DNA of 64,000 nucleotides from Tubiluchus corallicola (GCA_030141605.1 JAQGDQ010000386.1:157401-221400); one strand, 5' to 3'; shown: positions 1 to 12,334, numbered from the stretch's first letter. The notes: generated from the sequence alone by a model not told the origin. Made by a program: numbers and translations.

Positions 1-2268
1 TGCGCGAATGTCCTACATAGTCATCGTTTATAAGGCAAGGCCAGCAGCAGCTTTTACTGAATTAAAGTTCTAAGGTCATAAGCAGAGTATAATGGATGAT
101 GTCACAACAATGGCTTTGCATCAGCAGTTTTCCAAGCGAAAATCGCCAAAAATGGAACATCTAATTAACTCATCACAGTTCCTCACTTGTGGAGACGTCC
201 TAAATTACAGCTCACACAGCTGTGTAGCCCTGTTTCTCCTCTTTCTATAGAACTACATATCTTCTTCCGAGAGTCTTACCAGGCTCCGCTAGAATGTTTT
301 TTCTACAGGCTATTTGGCTAAAATTTCAAAAAAATTCGGTGTTGGATCCGGGAAGACGTACGTTACGGGACGCCGTGGCCCTCTCGCAAATTCTAAATAC
401 GTCCAACACTGAACAGGCTATCTATCCATAGCCAGCACCACCCCAAGCCCATTCCCATTCTCCAGAAATAAGAGGAATAAGTTTTGCAAAAAACGGCCAA
501 AAAAGGGCAGTTTGAACCAAATTGAAAACTTGATTTCCTAGTTTACATTTCGAGTGATCATTTCAGTGTGGTCAGGCTACAAATGAGTGCTGCTAATTGT
601 TTATCTTATAAGTTGAGTGATTGTGTTCAGTGTGAACAGACTATAACCGAACTGTTAGCAATTTCATTATCTGGTTTGTTTGTGGACAGGCTATTCTTTT
701 TTGCCTCCTTTGTACTGGGTGACCCTGAAAGTATGCCATAATAGGCATTAAAACGAAAGTTTTCAAAATAATAGTGGTATGTGATTCAATTCATTTGGTC
801 ACACAATCATTTTTTACCTATAATACAATAATGTGTTTCTAGATTGGGAAAAATTGCTGCTGAACTATGCTCTGTTTGCTTCTGCTTATTGTAGTATGCT
901 TAGAAGGCTGTTCAAGTGGTGCCATTATAGAGGAAAATTATCTGAAATGCGAAGAGACTTAATGAAAATTGCCATTATCTCATTATAGGTATTTTCTATT
1001 AAAAATTCTTGCCAGCTTGGCACTCTTCATCTTTAATCTGTGTCAAACACATAAGTTATGTTCTGTATAAAATTTTAGTGCCTTTATTTTAGTAGATTAT
1101 AAGATTTTTACCGTAAATTTATGCACAACTCTCTTCCTCTTGATCTCTCAGAATATTTGTGTTTGTCATACGTCTGCTGGCATAGCAAAATCCTCCATAA
1201 GTCAGCAGTTAAGCTTTTCTAGTTATTCACGTATCCTGATCTGCATTTCATGAGTATAATTTTGATACCAAGCTTGTTGCTCTGTGTTATTTCTAACCTG
1301 AGATAATCCACGTTGAAGTTGAGGTGCAGGCTACGCACTGAAAAACATAATCTTGAGAAAATCTCTATTAAAGTCAGCTATTGTTTTTTGTCGTATTTCT
1401 ACGAAAGACTTAGCAACCATATGAAAGTGTGGTTGGTATGGACTTTGCAAGTGCGCACTGGAGTTATGTTTGAAATGCAGTAGGCAGCTCTCCCTGATGG
1501 AAATTTCGGTTTGACAACTGCTGAAACTTGAAGCAAAATGTCTGCTTCCACAAGCTATCATCGGAGTTTGAAAATTCGAGTTTTTTTTTACATTTGCAGT
1601 GCTAGTTTTTAATATTTTTTGGACATTTTCTTAATAATTTGCTGCTAGAATATAAAAGTCCAATATACTTTGCATTTGTTTTTATAAAAAAAAATTAATA
1701 TTAAGCCAATTTTTTTTGCATTCTACTTTGAAGCTTCATAATGTAGTTTTAACTATGCCGATTTATGGACGGTTTTGCTATGCAAGCACACATATAAGTA
1801 TTATGTAAAATTTGTATCGTATAAGTTGATATGTATTTAATTGTTCATCCGTTGTACACTCCTTTCTGTTACTATGTATCTTTTTAATACAAAAATGTCA
1901 AATTTTCATGGATGAACACAAATATAGTTAGTTTCACATATCAGCAAAATATGCGAAATTAATCCATGTTACTAAGAAAATGAAACTAGAGAGATGCATG
2001 TTACAAATCATCATATTTGTTATGGGAAAAAATAACAATGAATGTGTCTTCTATGGTAGGATCCGCATTTTACAATTTAAACTGGATGCAAAATTTAACT
2101 GCATTTTACAAAAGTTTGTTGGAATTTGTGTCTATTTTCAAATTTAAAAGCAGTGTAATTTCGTTAACTTTCTTTATTTGTACAGATTTATTAAGTTTTC
2201 TTGTAATTATTTAGCTCAATGTATGATATGTATTTGTTATCGTCACTATTTTAAACTCCCCTAAATAC
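1..2268. other. Non-coding AT-rich DNA
   Basis: No coding region with recognisable homology is seen on either strand. The short open frames are lineage-free in composition and lack splice context. The only supported element is a dispersed repeat near 1619-1795, listed separately. Confidence 0.5.
1619..1795 (+). repeat. Dispersed repeat of about 175 bp, copy 1
   Basis: The segment running from 'ggacattttcttaat' through 'tagttttaactatgcc' to 'tgcaagcacacat' recurs at 58374-58540. Its last 65 bases recur alone at 55281-55345 and 58751-58813. No terminal inverted repeat or coding capacity is visible. It may be the 3' end of a SINE or LINE. The class is unknown. Confidence 0.6.
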
Positions 2269-2269
2269 A

Positions 2270-3020
2270 TGCAGTCAAATCTCTTTGTATCGCCAATTGT
2301 GGGACTGCAAAAGTTGGCATTAAGCGAGTTTGGCATTATAACCAGCTGCATTCATACATGTCTATGCAAATACAGTCAATCTCGGACATAAGGGACACCT
2401 TCGGACTGGAAAAAACCGTCCTTTATATCAGATGTCCCTTATACCCGAGTCGGACCGAGGGTGCATCTAGACCTGTACTTTTCTGTACTTTTACCCATAT
2501 TTTTATGGATTATTGCTACACATTCAGTGCAAATGGTATGTAGGAAGCTCCTTCAGCGATGCAAGATGTATGTAATCGCGGAAACCGAGCTTTTCGAAGG
2601 CCGAGTTTGCGAAAAATTGAGGTTAAAAATCGATCAATTTCGCTTTGATCATAGGGTCCCTTATATGTGAGGTAATTTACCTGGGTTTTTATTACATGGG
2701 ACCTGAAGATATCGTCCCTTATAACCGAAAGTCCAAAAATATACGAATATTTATACATAGAAAAAACTTTACGAAAAATCGGGACCAGTGTTGGTGGTCC
2801 CTTGTAAACAAGTGTCCCTTATAATATAGTACCTTATATACGAAGATTTTTACACAGGAAAAAAGTTACGAAAAATTGGGACCAATGTTGGTGGTCCCTT
2901 ATAAGCTAGTACCTTATACCCAAGGTTGACTGTATAAGCATTTTGCTTTCCACAAAATTTGGGCATATAAAAAAGTTGCCATTATAAGGTGGGGGGGGGA
3001 TTATAATGAGGTATCGCTGT
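2270..3020. mobile_element. Possible outer TIR element hosting a nested MITE
   Basis: The left edge reads 'gcagtcaaatctctttgtatcgcc'-like sequence. The right edge, read on the minus strand, gives 'tacagcgatacctcattata'. Both resemble pogo/Tigger-type termini. The internal stretches 'ggcattataa' and 'gccattataagg' are also inverted. A second, better preserved TIR element lies at 2373-2932 inside it, so this would be a nested insertion. The edges are degenerate, hence low confidence. Confidence 0.3.
2373..2932 (-). mobile_element. Pogo/Tigger-like MITE (CAGTCAACCTCGG family), copy 1
   Basis: The 560-bp element is bounded by TA dinucleotides and has terminal inverted repeats, 'cagtcaatctcggacataag' on the left and the inverse of 'cttatacccaaggttgactg' on the right. 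Inside, 'cccttata' motifs occur repeatedly on both strands. Copies in this window are 12801-13156, 22755-23244 and 63109-63572. The TA target site and CAGT start fit the Tc1/mariner-pogo group. No transposase is encoded. An approximately 80-residue open frame on the minus strand (2516-2758) is shared with two other copies but matches no family I know. Confidence 0.75.
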
Positions 3021-3825
3021 AATGTAACCTAGTCACTTCATTGAATACAAAGTATTATGACTATTATTTTCCTAATCGGAACACCACAAATTTCTGCTTT
3101 ATTTTTAGTAATGTAACATATATACATATATATATATATATATTTGTAATAAGATTAATGCAATTTTTATTTATTTTAAAATGCCTCCAATCATAAGCAA
3201 AAAACAAAAATGCTCAACTCTGCTGATTTTTGTAAAGATTTGCACATCGTATTGGTTGCATCTTTGAATTAAAATAAGTTTATTGCACTGACTCTAACCT
3301 TAGAAGCCTGAGCATGACATTTTTATAGCTCTTAGAGAAATTATAAAGGAGTAAAGTACAGTAGTTCATAACTACTGCAAATTAGCAAGAGAATGGCTGA
3401 CTAGCAAGATTATTTTGGTGGAATTTTTACAGGAGTTTTGGCATAAAATTATGAGTTATATCAAATTTGTAATCTGTGATATCAACTTTGTTAAATTATA
3501 TCAATTTTAGATCGATAGAGTAAAACGATAATACTAATATTATGTGAGTTTTAATTATTTGTTATCAGTAAATAAATAGAAAGTGAATAGAAACTTTGTC
3601 TTTCTCTAACTTCTCTAGACGTGTTTCTAAATTTCTCCATCACTATGCTTTCCGTCACATTTATGAAACTGTTAACACATTAGCTGATTTTTATTGATTT
3701 ATCTGAATAAATATGGCTTCATAGAAAGCCTGTCACACACTTTAAAGCAATTGGAAGGCTTGGTTTGAAGTCATGAACTGCCCCGGGAGAAATTTTTGAT
3801 TTTAAATGCATTGCATTGACAGGTT

Positions 3826-4040
3826 GTATGTGTGTGTGTATTCACATGACTGTATAGACCATACCAGCCAGTTAAATGTATAAGCTTATTAAAAATAATA
3901 AAAGGAAAGTGCGTGCTTTATGCCATAGTGGTGTGTGTGTTTGTGTATTCACATGACTGTATAGACCACACCAGCCAGTTAAATGTATAAGCTTATTAAA
4001 AATAATAAAAGGAAAGTGCATGCTTTACTCCATAGTGTTA
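3826..4040. repeat. 107-bp direct tandem duplication
   Basis: The block 'ttcacatgactgtatagacc' followed by 'agccagttaaatgtataagc' starts at 3841 and again at 3948, with few mismatches and a TG-rich edge. It is a simple two-copy tandem duplication. Confidence 0.8.
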
Positions 4041-6349
4041 CAACATGGAACTTAATTTTGTTATTTATGATGATACTGATAACTGTAGCTTTGAGCACCA
4101 TTGACACCAGAACCATGCCTTTTGTTCACAGATGGAAGTTAGACAGATAATAATTCATTAGAGAGATAATTGAACAATTATCTAATTATAGTGTATAATT
4201 TTTTATATTTTTTGAAGTTTTCTCATGGATGGCCAATGCTTGCCATTGAATGCTTGTTAAAAAGTGTTGACGTTATAATATTATTATTATCATTATTATT
4301 ACAGCTGTATAATTTAATAACACATAGATTACAAAACCTCAATCAAACAGTGGGGGTCCATCTGATGACAGCTAGCTCTCCCTTTGTCTTGCCTACTCCT
4401 TCATCTGAGTTGCACAACAAAAGTGGCTCACCAAACTCGTGCAGAAATTCCATTGAAATAAACTGCGAGAGTTATGGTCAAATGGGTGCTATTATTTATT
4501 TTCTCCAACCACACAAGATTTCTGCAAGTAAAACTTGTCTAGCAGAAGTACAGAGACAGTATAGTGGTGTAATACTATGCTTGCTGTATAGTGCCTCGAA
4601 AGATTAGAAACAGTCAAATTTATCGGTTTCTCCAAGCCAAAAATTCAAACAAATCTGGCGCTAAAAAATTTCTCCCAGCTAGGTCGATAAACATAAGCTG
4701 AGCCGTCAAATTAATAAAAACACTGCCTGTTCCAAGATAATTAGTTTCCTATTTTTTAATAAAAGCTTTTATGCTGTTACAAGATATAACCAAATAGTAC
4801 TATTAATGTTTCATTAAGGTTGAACATCCGATATTTGGCAGACCTCTTATCTGTTATCTACAGGTTATCTGGGGTAATTAACTTATGCCATTCAAATCCA
4901 AATACTGCTTATATAAGTCTTTAAGACTGATCATTCATAATGTCTAGTATGACCTTAAACATATAATCATTATGTAGATTTTATAAAAGATACTTTCCTT
5001 GTACCATATTTTCCTAGTACCAGTTAAATTTTTCCAGTACTAAACTTTCCTAGCACCAAAGCTGTTCCGTATCATTTTTACATTGTGCCAGATTTAATTG
5101 TACCAAAAACGCTTGCCAACTGTTGCCAGTACTGTTTTAAATGTATTAAATCAGTATTAAATACTGTATTAAATCTTCCCAGTACCACATTTCCCTGTAC
5201 GCAATTTTCCTAGCGGTAAAATTTCGCTGTACTATCAATTACTAGCAGGCAATTTTCTTGGTATGAAATGTTCCTCATACGAAAATTACTAGGATCAAAT
5301 TTACCCTTCACCAAACTTACTACTACCAAATTTTTCCATGTTTTTTATGTTATGTCATCAAGTTGGGTGGGGCTAAATGCGGCTTGCGATCTATCCATTA
5401 AGAAAATTTTTTTAATAAAAAAATTGGATGTTTTAATAATAAATTTGTAAGCATTGTACATGTATTTTCATTTTTTGCTGTTTTCTAACTAGCATTTTTG
5501 ATGGAGTTTTCCATTCTAGCACATGCATGTGAAGAGTAACTCTCTCTAGACCTTCCATTTTTTTGCAATTTAAACACAATTACAATGTTATTGGCAAATA
5601 TTATTGATCACAAACAGCTCACATATCTTAACTAATCTGATCTGATCTGAATAATAGTGCAAATGTTGCACAGTTTACATGTTAAAGTACACAAAAGCTA
5701 AGTGTTTGTGCAAAATTTGTATTAATCCATTGAAGGACAAATTATACAATATACATCACAGACTAGCTACATTCATCACAAAAGAATTTTAAACACTGCT
5801 TTACATGGTACAAAATAAAAAATTGTACAATACACTTCGAAAGTTCACTTACGAGATTACTTGGGCATATGCGTAACACTGGAATGGAAAAAAAAGTACA
5901 AATACTCATCGACAAAAACTGATACACAACAGATATTTTGGCTTTCAAATGAATCCAATAACGAAAAAAATTCACTTCATAGCTACAGCCAAGGTGTGCA
6001 ACTTCACTTGAAATTTCATACAAATTATATGACAAAATTCCAATAAAAATTGAACACATCACATTTACTGGCAGCACTTACCGAGTTCAACGCATTAAAT
6101 ACATTTTGTAATTCACGGTAAGTTTGCTCGAAGTTATGCAGTACACTCATATCTCGGTTTGCCGGACCTCGATTTTAAAGATATTGGAGGAATCGGACAA
6201 AATATGGACCATAATAAAGCCTGCATACTACGGACACAACCCGTTGTTTCGCAAGCTGACCACTAGTTGGCGGGTCGTCACTGTGTGTAACCACATCAGT
6301 GTAACCAACCAGAGTGTAACAACACGTGCGTAGCTTGTATGTCAAGTGG

Positions 6350-6355
6350 TTTATT
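6350..6355 (-). terminator. Candidate polyadenylation signal of CPSF1
   Basis: TTTATT on the plus strand is AATAAA on the minus strand, about 175 bases past the CPSF1 stop codon. Position and hexamer fit a 3' end, but no transcript evidence is available. Confidence 0.4.
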
Positions 6356-6528
6356 TGAGTCAACTGCCGACAGTTTTTACATACTTTTATATACATAGGA
6401 GTGGCCCAGAGTAGACGTTTTTTAAGACAAGTGATTCTGCATTATCGTGAGTATAATACTGAGATATAAGTGTACAGCAATTTCAGATCTAAACTCAAGC
6501 ATACAGGCTAAACTTAAAAAGCATAAAT

Positions 6529-9500
6529 TTAAAAATGAGCGGCGAATCGATCAATCTCTAGCAAGTCTTCTATAATCTGTTCTGATGAAGTTCCTATCTT
6601 TCTAGTTAACTCTTCTCTTTCTGATATACTCAGGTGTAAGAACTTCCAAAGCAGTTCTCCATCTAATACGTTCCGCTGCTGATTCTGTAAAAGGCGTTTC
6701 TGAGATTTGGCCATTCGGTAAGCTCTGGGATTTAGTCCCGCGTTGTGTGGTGTATTGACTACGAAAACATTCTGCAACATCGAGAATCGTCTGTATATCT
6801 TTTCAGTGATAGGAAGGAGGTAGCCAAGACTGCCATCCAAACTTGCGAAATAAGTAACGTGCTTATTCTCGGCAGAGCTACCAAAGGTCTTCTGAGTCGA
6901 CGGATCCTGAAGTTTACAACGGACACGAAACATGCAATTAATGCGAGATCCAATATTGAAGTCCGCTCGACGAATCAAACGCTGTCCACCAACACTTTCT
7001 CTGGCTTCTGGCTGATACATATAGAGAAACAAATTACACAAAGAGTCAGTAGCCAAAAATCCAATCTGCTTATTATTGACAAAGTATTCAGCAGCATAAA
7101 CTTGAACTGGTTTGATATCTCGGCTTACCAACGAAAGCGTTTTTGTTTCCTCTTGAAAACGCAGTAGAGATATACTTTTTGCAACATCTGCAACTAGTAC
7201 AAAATTTTTTAACCCAAATGCTTGATGAATATACATCTGCGTATCAATAAATGCCCGGGCTACAAGGTTTTTATCAGACAATTCCCACATGAAAATTTTC
7301 TGCCCAATGGCACCAAGAAGATGACCGTTAACATGAGTCAAGGCAGTAACAGGACCTTTTTGTTCTTCATCGTAGATAATTTTAATTTTATTTTTTGTTA
7401 AAGGTTGTCCTGGTTCTGGTACAACTTCAATGACATCTAATAGCATGATTTTACCTTTAGACTGTATCTCATCACCATAGCAAGAAGAGGTGCCCACAGC
7501 TAGATAGCCTTTCAAGCCACTGACAGTTGTCTCTGATTTTAAACTGACATTCTTTAGACAGGTTACATGTTCCCATTCATCAAACTCCACCTTGGTGTTT
7601 GGTATTGGCTCCCAACTCACGGGTGAAAACAACTGCAGTAAGAACTTGTCAATTGTGCTGTAAATGAAGCCTTCATCACCTTCAAACTCCTCAAAATGCT
7701 TCTCTTCTGCAATAATCTTAACAATCTTGTTACAAGGTTCAGGTACGCTTGTAACCACTCCGTGTGTCTTGCTTTCCAAATGATAGGCAACAAAGTGCGG
7801 CGTGCAACGAAGCGGAACTTTCCGCACGGGCCAAGGTGAATCATAAGAGAGATGAGTAGGTAAAACAGCTATTCTTAATTCACCGTTGCGGTTGAAATAC
7901 AAAAAACCTTTTGGACAATTCATGTTGTGAAATGGAGCAAAGCAAGTAACACCTCCATCTATGCCCATCGGATGTGCTCTTAATACACCCCGCGATGTCA
8001 TAAACAGCCAATGCGGATAATAGCCAGAAACAAAAATGCCTGAATACCCTGCAATGTCATCAAAATATCGTAGCCGGTGATTAGCACCGCTGAGTAAGTC
8101 TACGTTCTCTCCTTCGGACTTTTTCTTTTTCTCCTTCCTCTCTTTCACCAAAAGGTTTAACGGCAACTTAGAGAACCTAAGCTTAAGGCTATCTTCCCGT
8201 TCTGCACCATGATATGAAAATACTTCATAAATGAGAAGCTCTTCTCCAATGCGAGTAAAAAGATGTGGCCGGCCTCTCTTTTGACCTAAACCGACTAGCA
8301 GAATTTCCTGTACTTGGACATGAGAGATCTCAGCATGCGAAGAACCTTCGTTTCTCGTCTCGCGATCCTCACAAGCTTTTAAAACTCGTGGTCCTGTTGA
8401 GAAGTTTTTAGCAACGAAAACAACCTTGAAATCAGGCAAGCTACAAATTTCTAAATTTCCATTTTGTCGGCACAGCACAATCCAATGTGTCGGAACGATT
8501 GTTTCATCTTCCACTTTATCCATTTCAGGCTCGATGCTAGCTTCTTTATCAAGATCAAAAGCAGAGGACTCTCCATACAGCATCTCATCCTCATCATCAG
8601 TCGTTTGGGGAATGGAACTTGTTCTTGTCTGATGGCTGCCTTCTATGTTAGCTGAACTTTTTGCAAGGTCAGTATCGGTCTGTGTTGTGAACAAACCACT
8701 CTCATCTGTGTATGCACATAATGTTACGATTCTTGGCATGACTTCAACTGAAGGCGTCACCAACAGCAATTTAGCATTAAGTCCAACACAGTCTGGTCTA
8801 AAAATCAACAAAGCAATTTCTCCATTCTTGCTTAAAATTACAAGGTATGGATCACAAAGAGATGCATGGACAACTGGAGACTGAAGGTCCAGATCAACTT
8901 CTTGAATTACATCGACACCATTCAATAATCTAACCGAATTTAAAAGAACTTGCACAATGTAAGCATTTTGTCCAACATTTGAAGCAAGAATAGTTGTACT
9001 AGCTGTACTAAATCCACTGTGATCTAACTCATTTATTTCTTGCCCTGTCTGAAGTATCATGCTAGAATTTTCCCTACTCAAAATAAGAAAAGCATGACTG
9101 TTATCCAGTGACATGTCTGCCTTTTCACCTTCTTTTGTCTTAGGAGATCCAACAACAGTCCACATGTCCCGACAGCCAGGAAGCTCAAAAGTCGTAACTA
9201 CCTGCGGACGGATTGTTCGCTGCAAAATGGAAATAGCTCCATTCTTACCATGCCCTGAAGTAGACACTAGCTCTAGATCAGGGTCAGTGCCCTTTTGGAA
9301 TTCCTCTGACAAAAAAGCTGGTTCCCCCATAGCAACTGACCCACATGGTCCAATATTTAGTATGCTGTCACAAACTTCAAACGTATAATTAGCAATAGAT
9401 ATACCAGCTTGTGACTCTGTACTTCCATAAACTTCCAGTTCCTCGGCATCCTCTATATCGGCAACATCAGAAGCCATCCAGTCACCCATTGTATCTAATC

Positions 9501-10737
9501 GCTTCTTTTTTGCAGGTGGTTCAGTTCTCTTTTGTCCTGACTTCCCGCCACCAGATTCTTCATGCATTTTCTCAGTATACTTGAGGAGAAGAGAGTTACC
9601 CAGTCGCGACCCTAGAAAAATGTAACCTTCCTCGCATGTACACATGCAAGTAGTAAGGACTGATGACGCTGCTTTGTCAAAATGGAAACTCCTAACACTC
9701 CTCATACCATCCACAAGCAATGTTAGAACATATAATTCACCTCCATTTAATGATATTACAAGTCTTTCGTTTGATACAAATACTGCTTGAGCACAATCTA
9801 AGGTAATCTTAACACCAGGTTGTTTTTTTAAGGGAAAGGCAGTGCTTCCTTCAGTAAAACTATTCAGGGAAATGCCATATGGTGGGAAGCTTTGATTAAG
9901 ATACAGTAGAGAATTCGCAGCAAAAACAAGTACTCCGCCTATGGGTTTATCTACAGGAAAAGCACGAAGACAATCATACGGTAAGTTATTTATTGACCAG
10001 ATTATGGGATGCACCTTTTCAAGCATATTTAATGATATTGCAACAATGCAACAGGTGTCTTGTCTTATTCCAACACGGCCAGACCAAGTAGGGAGAGGTT
10101 CGTAAATAATAAATAATGTTGGTTCGTAGTAACCATGCAAAAATTGTACATCAATAACGTTTATAATTTTTTCGTCCAACATCCTGAGATCAACAGTATA
10201 TGATGGCAAAATGGCCGATCTTTGTTGCCAATCAACATCATCCACCATACCTTCTTTTCGAAATGGAAACACTACAAGTCTTGTGCCATAGATCATCATC
10301 ACAGCACACCTTGCATCAGGATCTACGCGCAAAACAGGCAGGTTGTAATTACATCCAATGCCATCTCTAAATTCATCTTCTTCAAAAAAGTGCAATGAAA
10401 GCGTTTTCAGCCCATTTGTGGCAGGGTCATACTCGACAACAGACAACTTTGCATCTTTGAAACAAAGTAACAAAGAATCGCGTGCGGATCCGGCTAGAGT
10501 AACTTTCTCAAGTGCCTCAACTCGGCCAAATAGTGGAAATGTTGCCAAACACTCAACTTTAAATTTTTCGGCGTGCTCCCCAATTTCTGCATTGCTCGCT
10601 TGTGAAATCAGTCGATACACGTGCAATTGATTTGCGCCAGCAAGAACCAGGTTACGCTGTTTGAAATTATAAAAATGGCAATATAGACAATGCTCAATTC
10701 CCGTCGGCGGATGTAGCTCCTTGTATATAGCATACAT
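6529..10737 (-). CDS. CPSF1: Cleavage and polyadenylation specificity factor subunit 1 (CPSF160), intronless
   Basis: CPSF1 is the large scaffold of the CPSF complex. It works in the nucleus with WDR33, CPSF30 and Fip1 to recognise AAUAAA and direct pre-mRNA cleavage. The 1402-residue frame is close to the roughly 1440 residues of vertebrate CPSF1. It begins MYAIYKELHPPTG and ends in EIDRFAAHF, both typical of the family. The N-terminal beta-propeller region (MMS1_N type) is followed by a basic nuclear localisation stretch PPAKKKRLD near residue 408. An acidic DDEDEMLYG linker lies near 715 and a lysine-rich loop near 870. A C-terminal CPSF_A propeller region completes it. The start is the first ATG and matches family N termini. 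The whole gene is one exon, whereas vertebrate orthologues have many introns. No poly(A) tract or target-site duplication typical of a retrocopy was found. The full-length conserved frame argues for a functional gene. Confidence 0.97.
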   Translation of the reverse strand: MYAIYKELHPPTGIEHCLYCHFYNFKQRNLVLAGANQLHVYRLISQASNAEIGEHAEKFKVECLATFPLFGRVEALEKVTLAGSARDSLLLCFKDAKLSVVEYDPATNGLKTLSLHFFEEDEFRDGIGCNYNLPVLRVDPDARCAVMMIYGTRLVVFPFRKEGMVDDVDWQQRSAILPSYTVDLRMLDEKIINVIDVQFLHGYYEPTLFIIYEPLPTWSGRVGIRQDTCCIVAISLNMLEKVHPIIWSINNLPYDCLRAFPVDKPIGGVLVFAANSLLYLNQSFPPYGISLNSFTEGSTAFPLKKQPGVKITLDCAQAVFVSNERLVISLNGGELYVLTLLVDGMRSVRSFHFDKAASSVLTTCMCTCEEGYIFLGSRLGNSLLLKYTEKMHEESGGGKSGQKRTEPPAKKKRLDTMGDWMASDVADIEDAEELEVYGSTESQAGISIANYTFEVCDSILNIGPCGSVAMGEPAFLSEEFQKGTDPDLELVSTSGHGKNGAISILQRTIRPQVVTTFELPGCRDMWTVVGSPKTKEGEKADMSLDNSHAFLILSRENSSMILQTGQEINELDHSGFSTASTTILASNVGQNAYIVQVLLNSVRLLNGVDVIQEVDLDLQSPVVHASLCDPYLVILSKNGEIALLIFRPDCVGLNAKLLLVTPSVEVMPRIVTLCAYTDESGLFTTQTDTDLAKSSANIEGSHQTRTSSIPQTTDDEDEMLYGESSAFDLDKEASIEPEMDKVEDETIVPTHWIVLCRQNGNLEICSLPDFKVVFVAKNFSTGPRVLKACEDRETRNEGSSHAEISHVQVQEILLVGLGQKRGRPHLFTRIGEELLIYEVFSYHGAEREDSLKLRFSKLPLNLLVKERKEKKKKSEGENVDLLSGANHRLRYFDDIAGYSGIFVSGYYPHWLFMTSRGVLRAHPMGIDGGVTCFAPFHNMNCPKGFLYFNRNGELRIAVLPTHLSYDSPWPVRKVPLRCTPHFVAYHLESKTHGVVTSVPEPCNKIVKIIAEEKHFEEFEGDEGFIYSTIDKFLLQLFSPVSWEPIPNTKVEFDEWEHVTCLKNVSLKSETTVSGLKGYLAVGTSSCYGDEIQSKGKIMLLDVIEVVPEPGQPLTKNKIKIIYDEEQKGPVTALTHVNGHLLGAIGQKIFMWELSDKNLVARAFIDTQMYIHQAFGLKNFVLVADVAKSISLLRFQEETKTLSLVSRDIKPVQVYAAEYFVNNKQIGFLATDSLCNLFLYMYQPEARESVGGQRLIRRADFNIGSRINCMFRVRCKLQDPSTQKTFGSSAENKHVTYFASLDGSLGYLLPITEKIYRRFSMLQNVFVVNTPHNAGLNPRAYRMAKSQKRLLQNQQRNVLDGELLWKFLHLSISEREELTRKIGTSSEQIIEDLLEIDRFAAHF

Positions 10738-12328
10738 TATTCCGGTTAAGCTAGCAATGAAGATTACGAATGCATTTCTTTAAAATCAAACATCGCAAAC
10801 TAGCGATTTTGATATTTCGTTCACAACAATAGAAGCTATCTTTTTCTTAGGTTTGAGACGAAGTACTTTGCAATGTTCGCGAACTCGCGCATTTCTATTT
10901 TAAGCTTTTTCTACGACTGCTTCTAATACAAAGCGTCTGCTTGTATTGGACGTCCACTGGGGAATCTAGAGCAGATTTGCCAATAATTACTGTATTCGTA
11001 AATACATGAATAGTTATTGCTGTGTATAAAAAATTGCTGTAAACTTAAAGGACTGACCAGCACAACAAAGATTCTTTAAAATTAACGGGTTTAGTAATGA
11101 CAAACATAAAAATTAATTATCGGTAATAGACTACGAGATATTTTGTCTTACTATCACATAAAATATTTATCACGTTACCTCAGTTAATAGTGAATCAACT
11201 ATCAAAACAATGTTGGGTACTTCTTCAAAACGTAATAATGTTAGTCCTTGGTAACTGTATCTTGCGCTGGGTTCAAGGAGGACGCCAAAATATCTATGCC
11301 AAAAATCAAGGTTCTATAATCATACTGCAGAAAGCTTGCACACTAGCATTCCAGTTCAGCTGGCTTCTCACACCACATGTACAGTTTCAAACAAACGTCT
11401 ACATAATTGTAATTTTATGGAAATAAGTTCCTGCTAATGTGGAACCAGTTCATGCAGAGGCTGCAATGCCTAATTCGACAACAGGAATCTCGCAGCATGA
11501 ATAGTAGTATGCAACATAAGTTTACAGAAACTTAAGATGCCATAAAAATTTAAATATAAAATGTTCTACTAATACATGGTTGCATCATAATCTGCAAACT
11601 TATAATGCATAACAGCGATTTGATATAATGCAGCACTATAATTGGCATAACTGTTTACTACATCCTTATTCTAATACGTTATGATTATTACCCAATTGTT
11701 GTAAAGGTTGTGAAACTGTGATTGATTGATTTTTTTGACCTGTTTGAATTGTCTGTTTGTCAAGTGTTAAAGTCTTGAGCTACTGTACTATGTCGATTAT
11801 AATTGTATAATTGGTTATTTTGCATACACTAAGAAAAGGCTTTAAGTAAATTAGATCTTGATAACAAATACATATATTTCATTAGTTACTAACACAATTT
11901 TTATTACAAATTTATAATATACGTAATTACTAAACACGTCTCCCAAAAGCTGCTGCTAATATAACAATGTCACTCGATAAACTAAATAAATATTAATATC
12001 GTAGAAATAAGGGTAGTTGCTAGGTAACCTCTTGGTCTTTCGCCACACCATCTCAATGTAGTGTTTATCATGTTAAAGAAACCTTCTACGTCATTATAGG
12101 TGTAAATTTAAATGAGACGAATAAATTTATCTAATCTAATCTAATCTTAAGAATGGTAATTATATAACCATCACGGCAGTCAGTTTTTATGTTCAATTGA
12201 TCGTTTTACTCTACAGGAAAAGAAAGAGGTAATTCGAAAATGAATAACTAAACTTCAATTAAAGCACAATCCCAGCTGCATTCTACCATAGAAAATGTTA
12301 CATTTTAAATTTCAAAGTATGTATACAC
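10738..12328. other. Intergenic region between CPSF1 and MRPL2, with a LINE-type 3' tail
   Basis: Both flanking genes are on the minus strand, so this holds the CPSF1 promoter and the MRPL2 3' flank. At 12040-12148 a plus-strand segment ends in 'gaataaatttatctaatcta' plus further 'atcta' units. A polyadenylation-like hexamer followed by a short microsatellite is typical of non-LTR retrotransposon 3' ends. Nothing else is recognised. Confidence 0.4.
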
Positions 12329-12334
12329 TTTAAT
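12329..12334 (-). terminator. Candidate polyadenylation signal of MRPL2
   Basis: TTTAAT on the plus strand is ATTAAA on the minus strand, about 30 bases past the stop codon. This is the commonest variant of the polyadenylation hexamer. Confidence 0.45.

Larger units (their letters stand above)
3020..6480. other. Non-coding region with simple and degenerate repeats
   Basis: There is a short (AT)n run near 3119-3145 and a 107-bp tandem duplication at about 3826-4040. A degenerate array of roughly 20-bp 'ttcctagtacca' words covers about 4990-5330. The longest open frame (4170-4607) starts with TTG, has no domain and is judged non-coding. Confidence 0.5.

Noticed and set aside
1331-1561. 76-residue minus-strand frame
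   Set aside because: No motif, no splice context, no conservation evidence.
4170-4607. 145-residue frame
   Set aside because: Starts with TTG, has no domain, compositionally like surrounding non-coding DNA.
6745-7167. Plus-strand frame of 140 residues opposite CPSF1
   Set aside because: Antisense shadow of a conserved gene, no family match.
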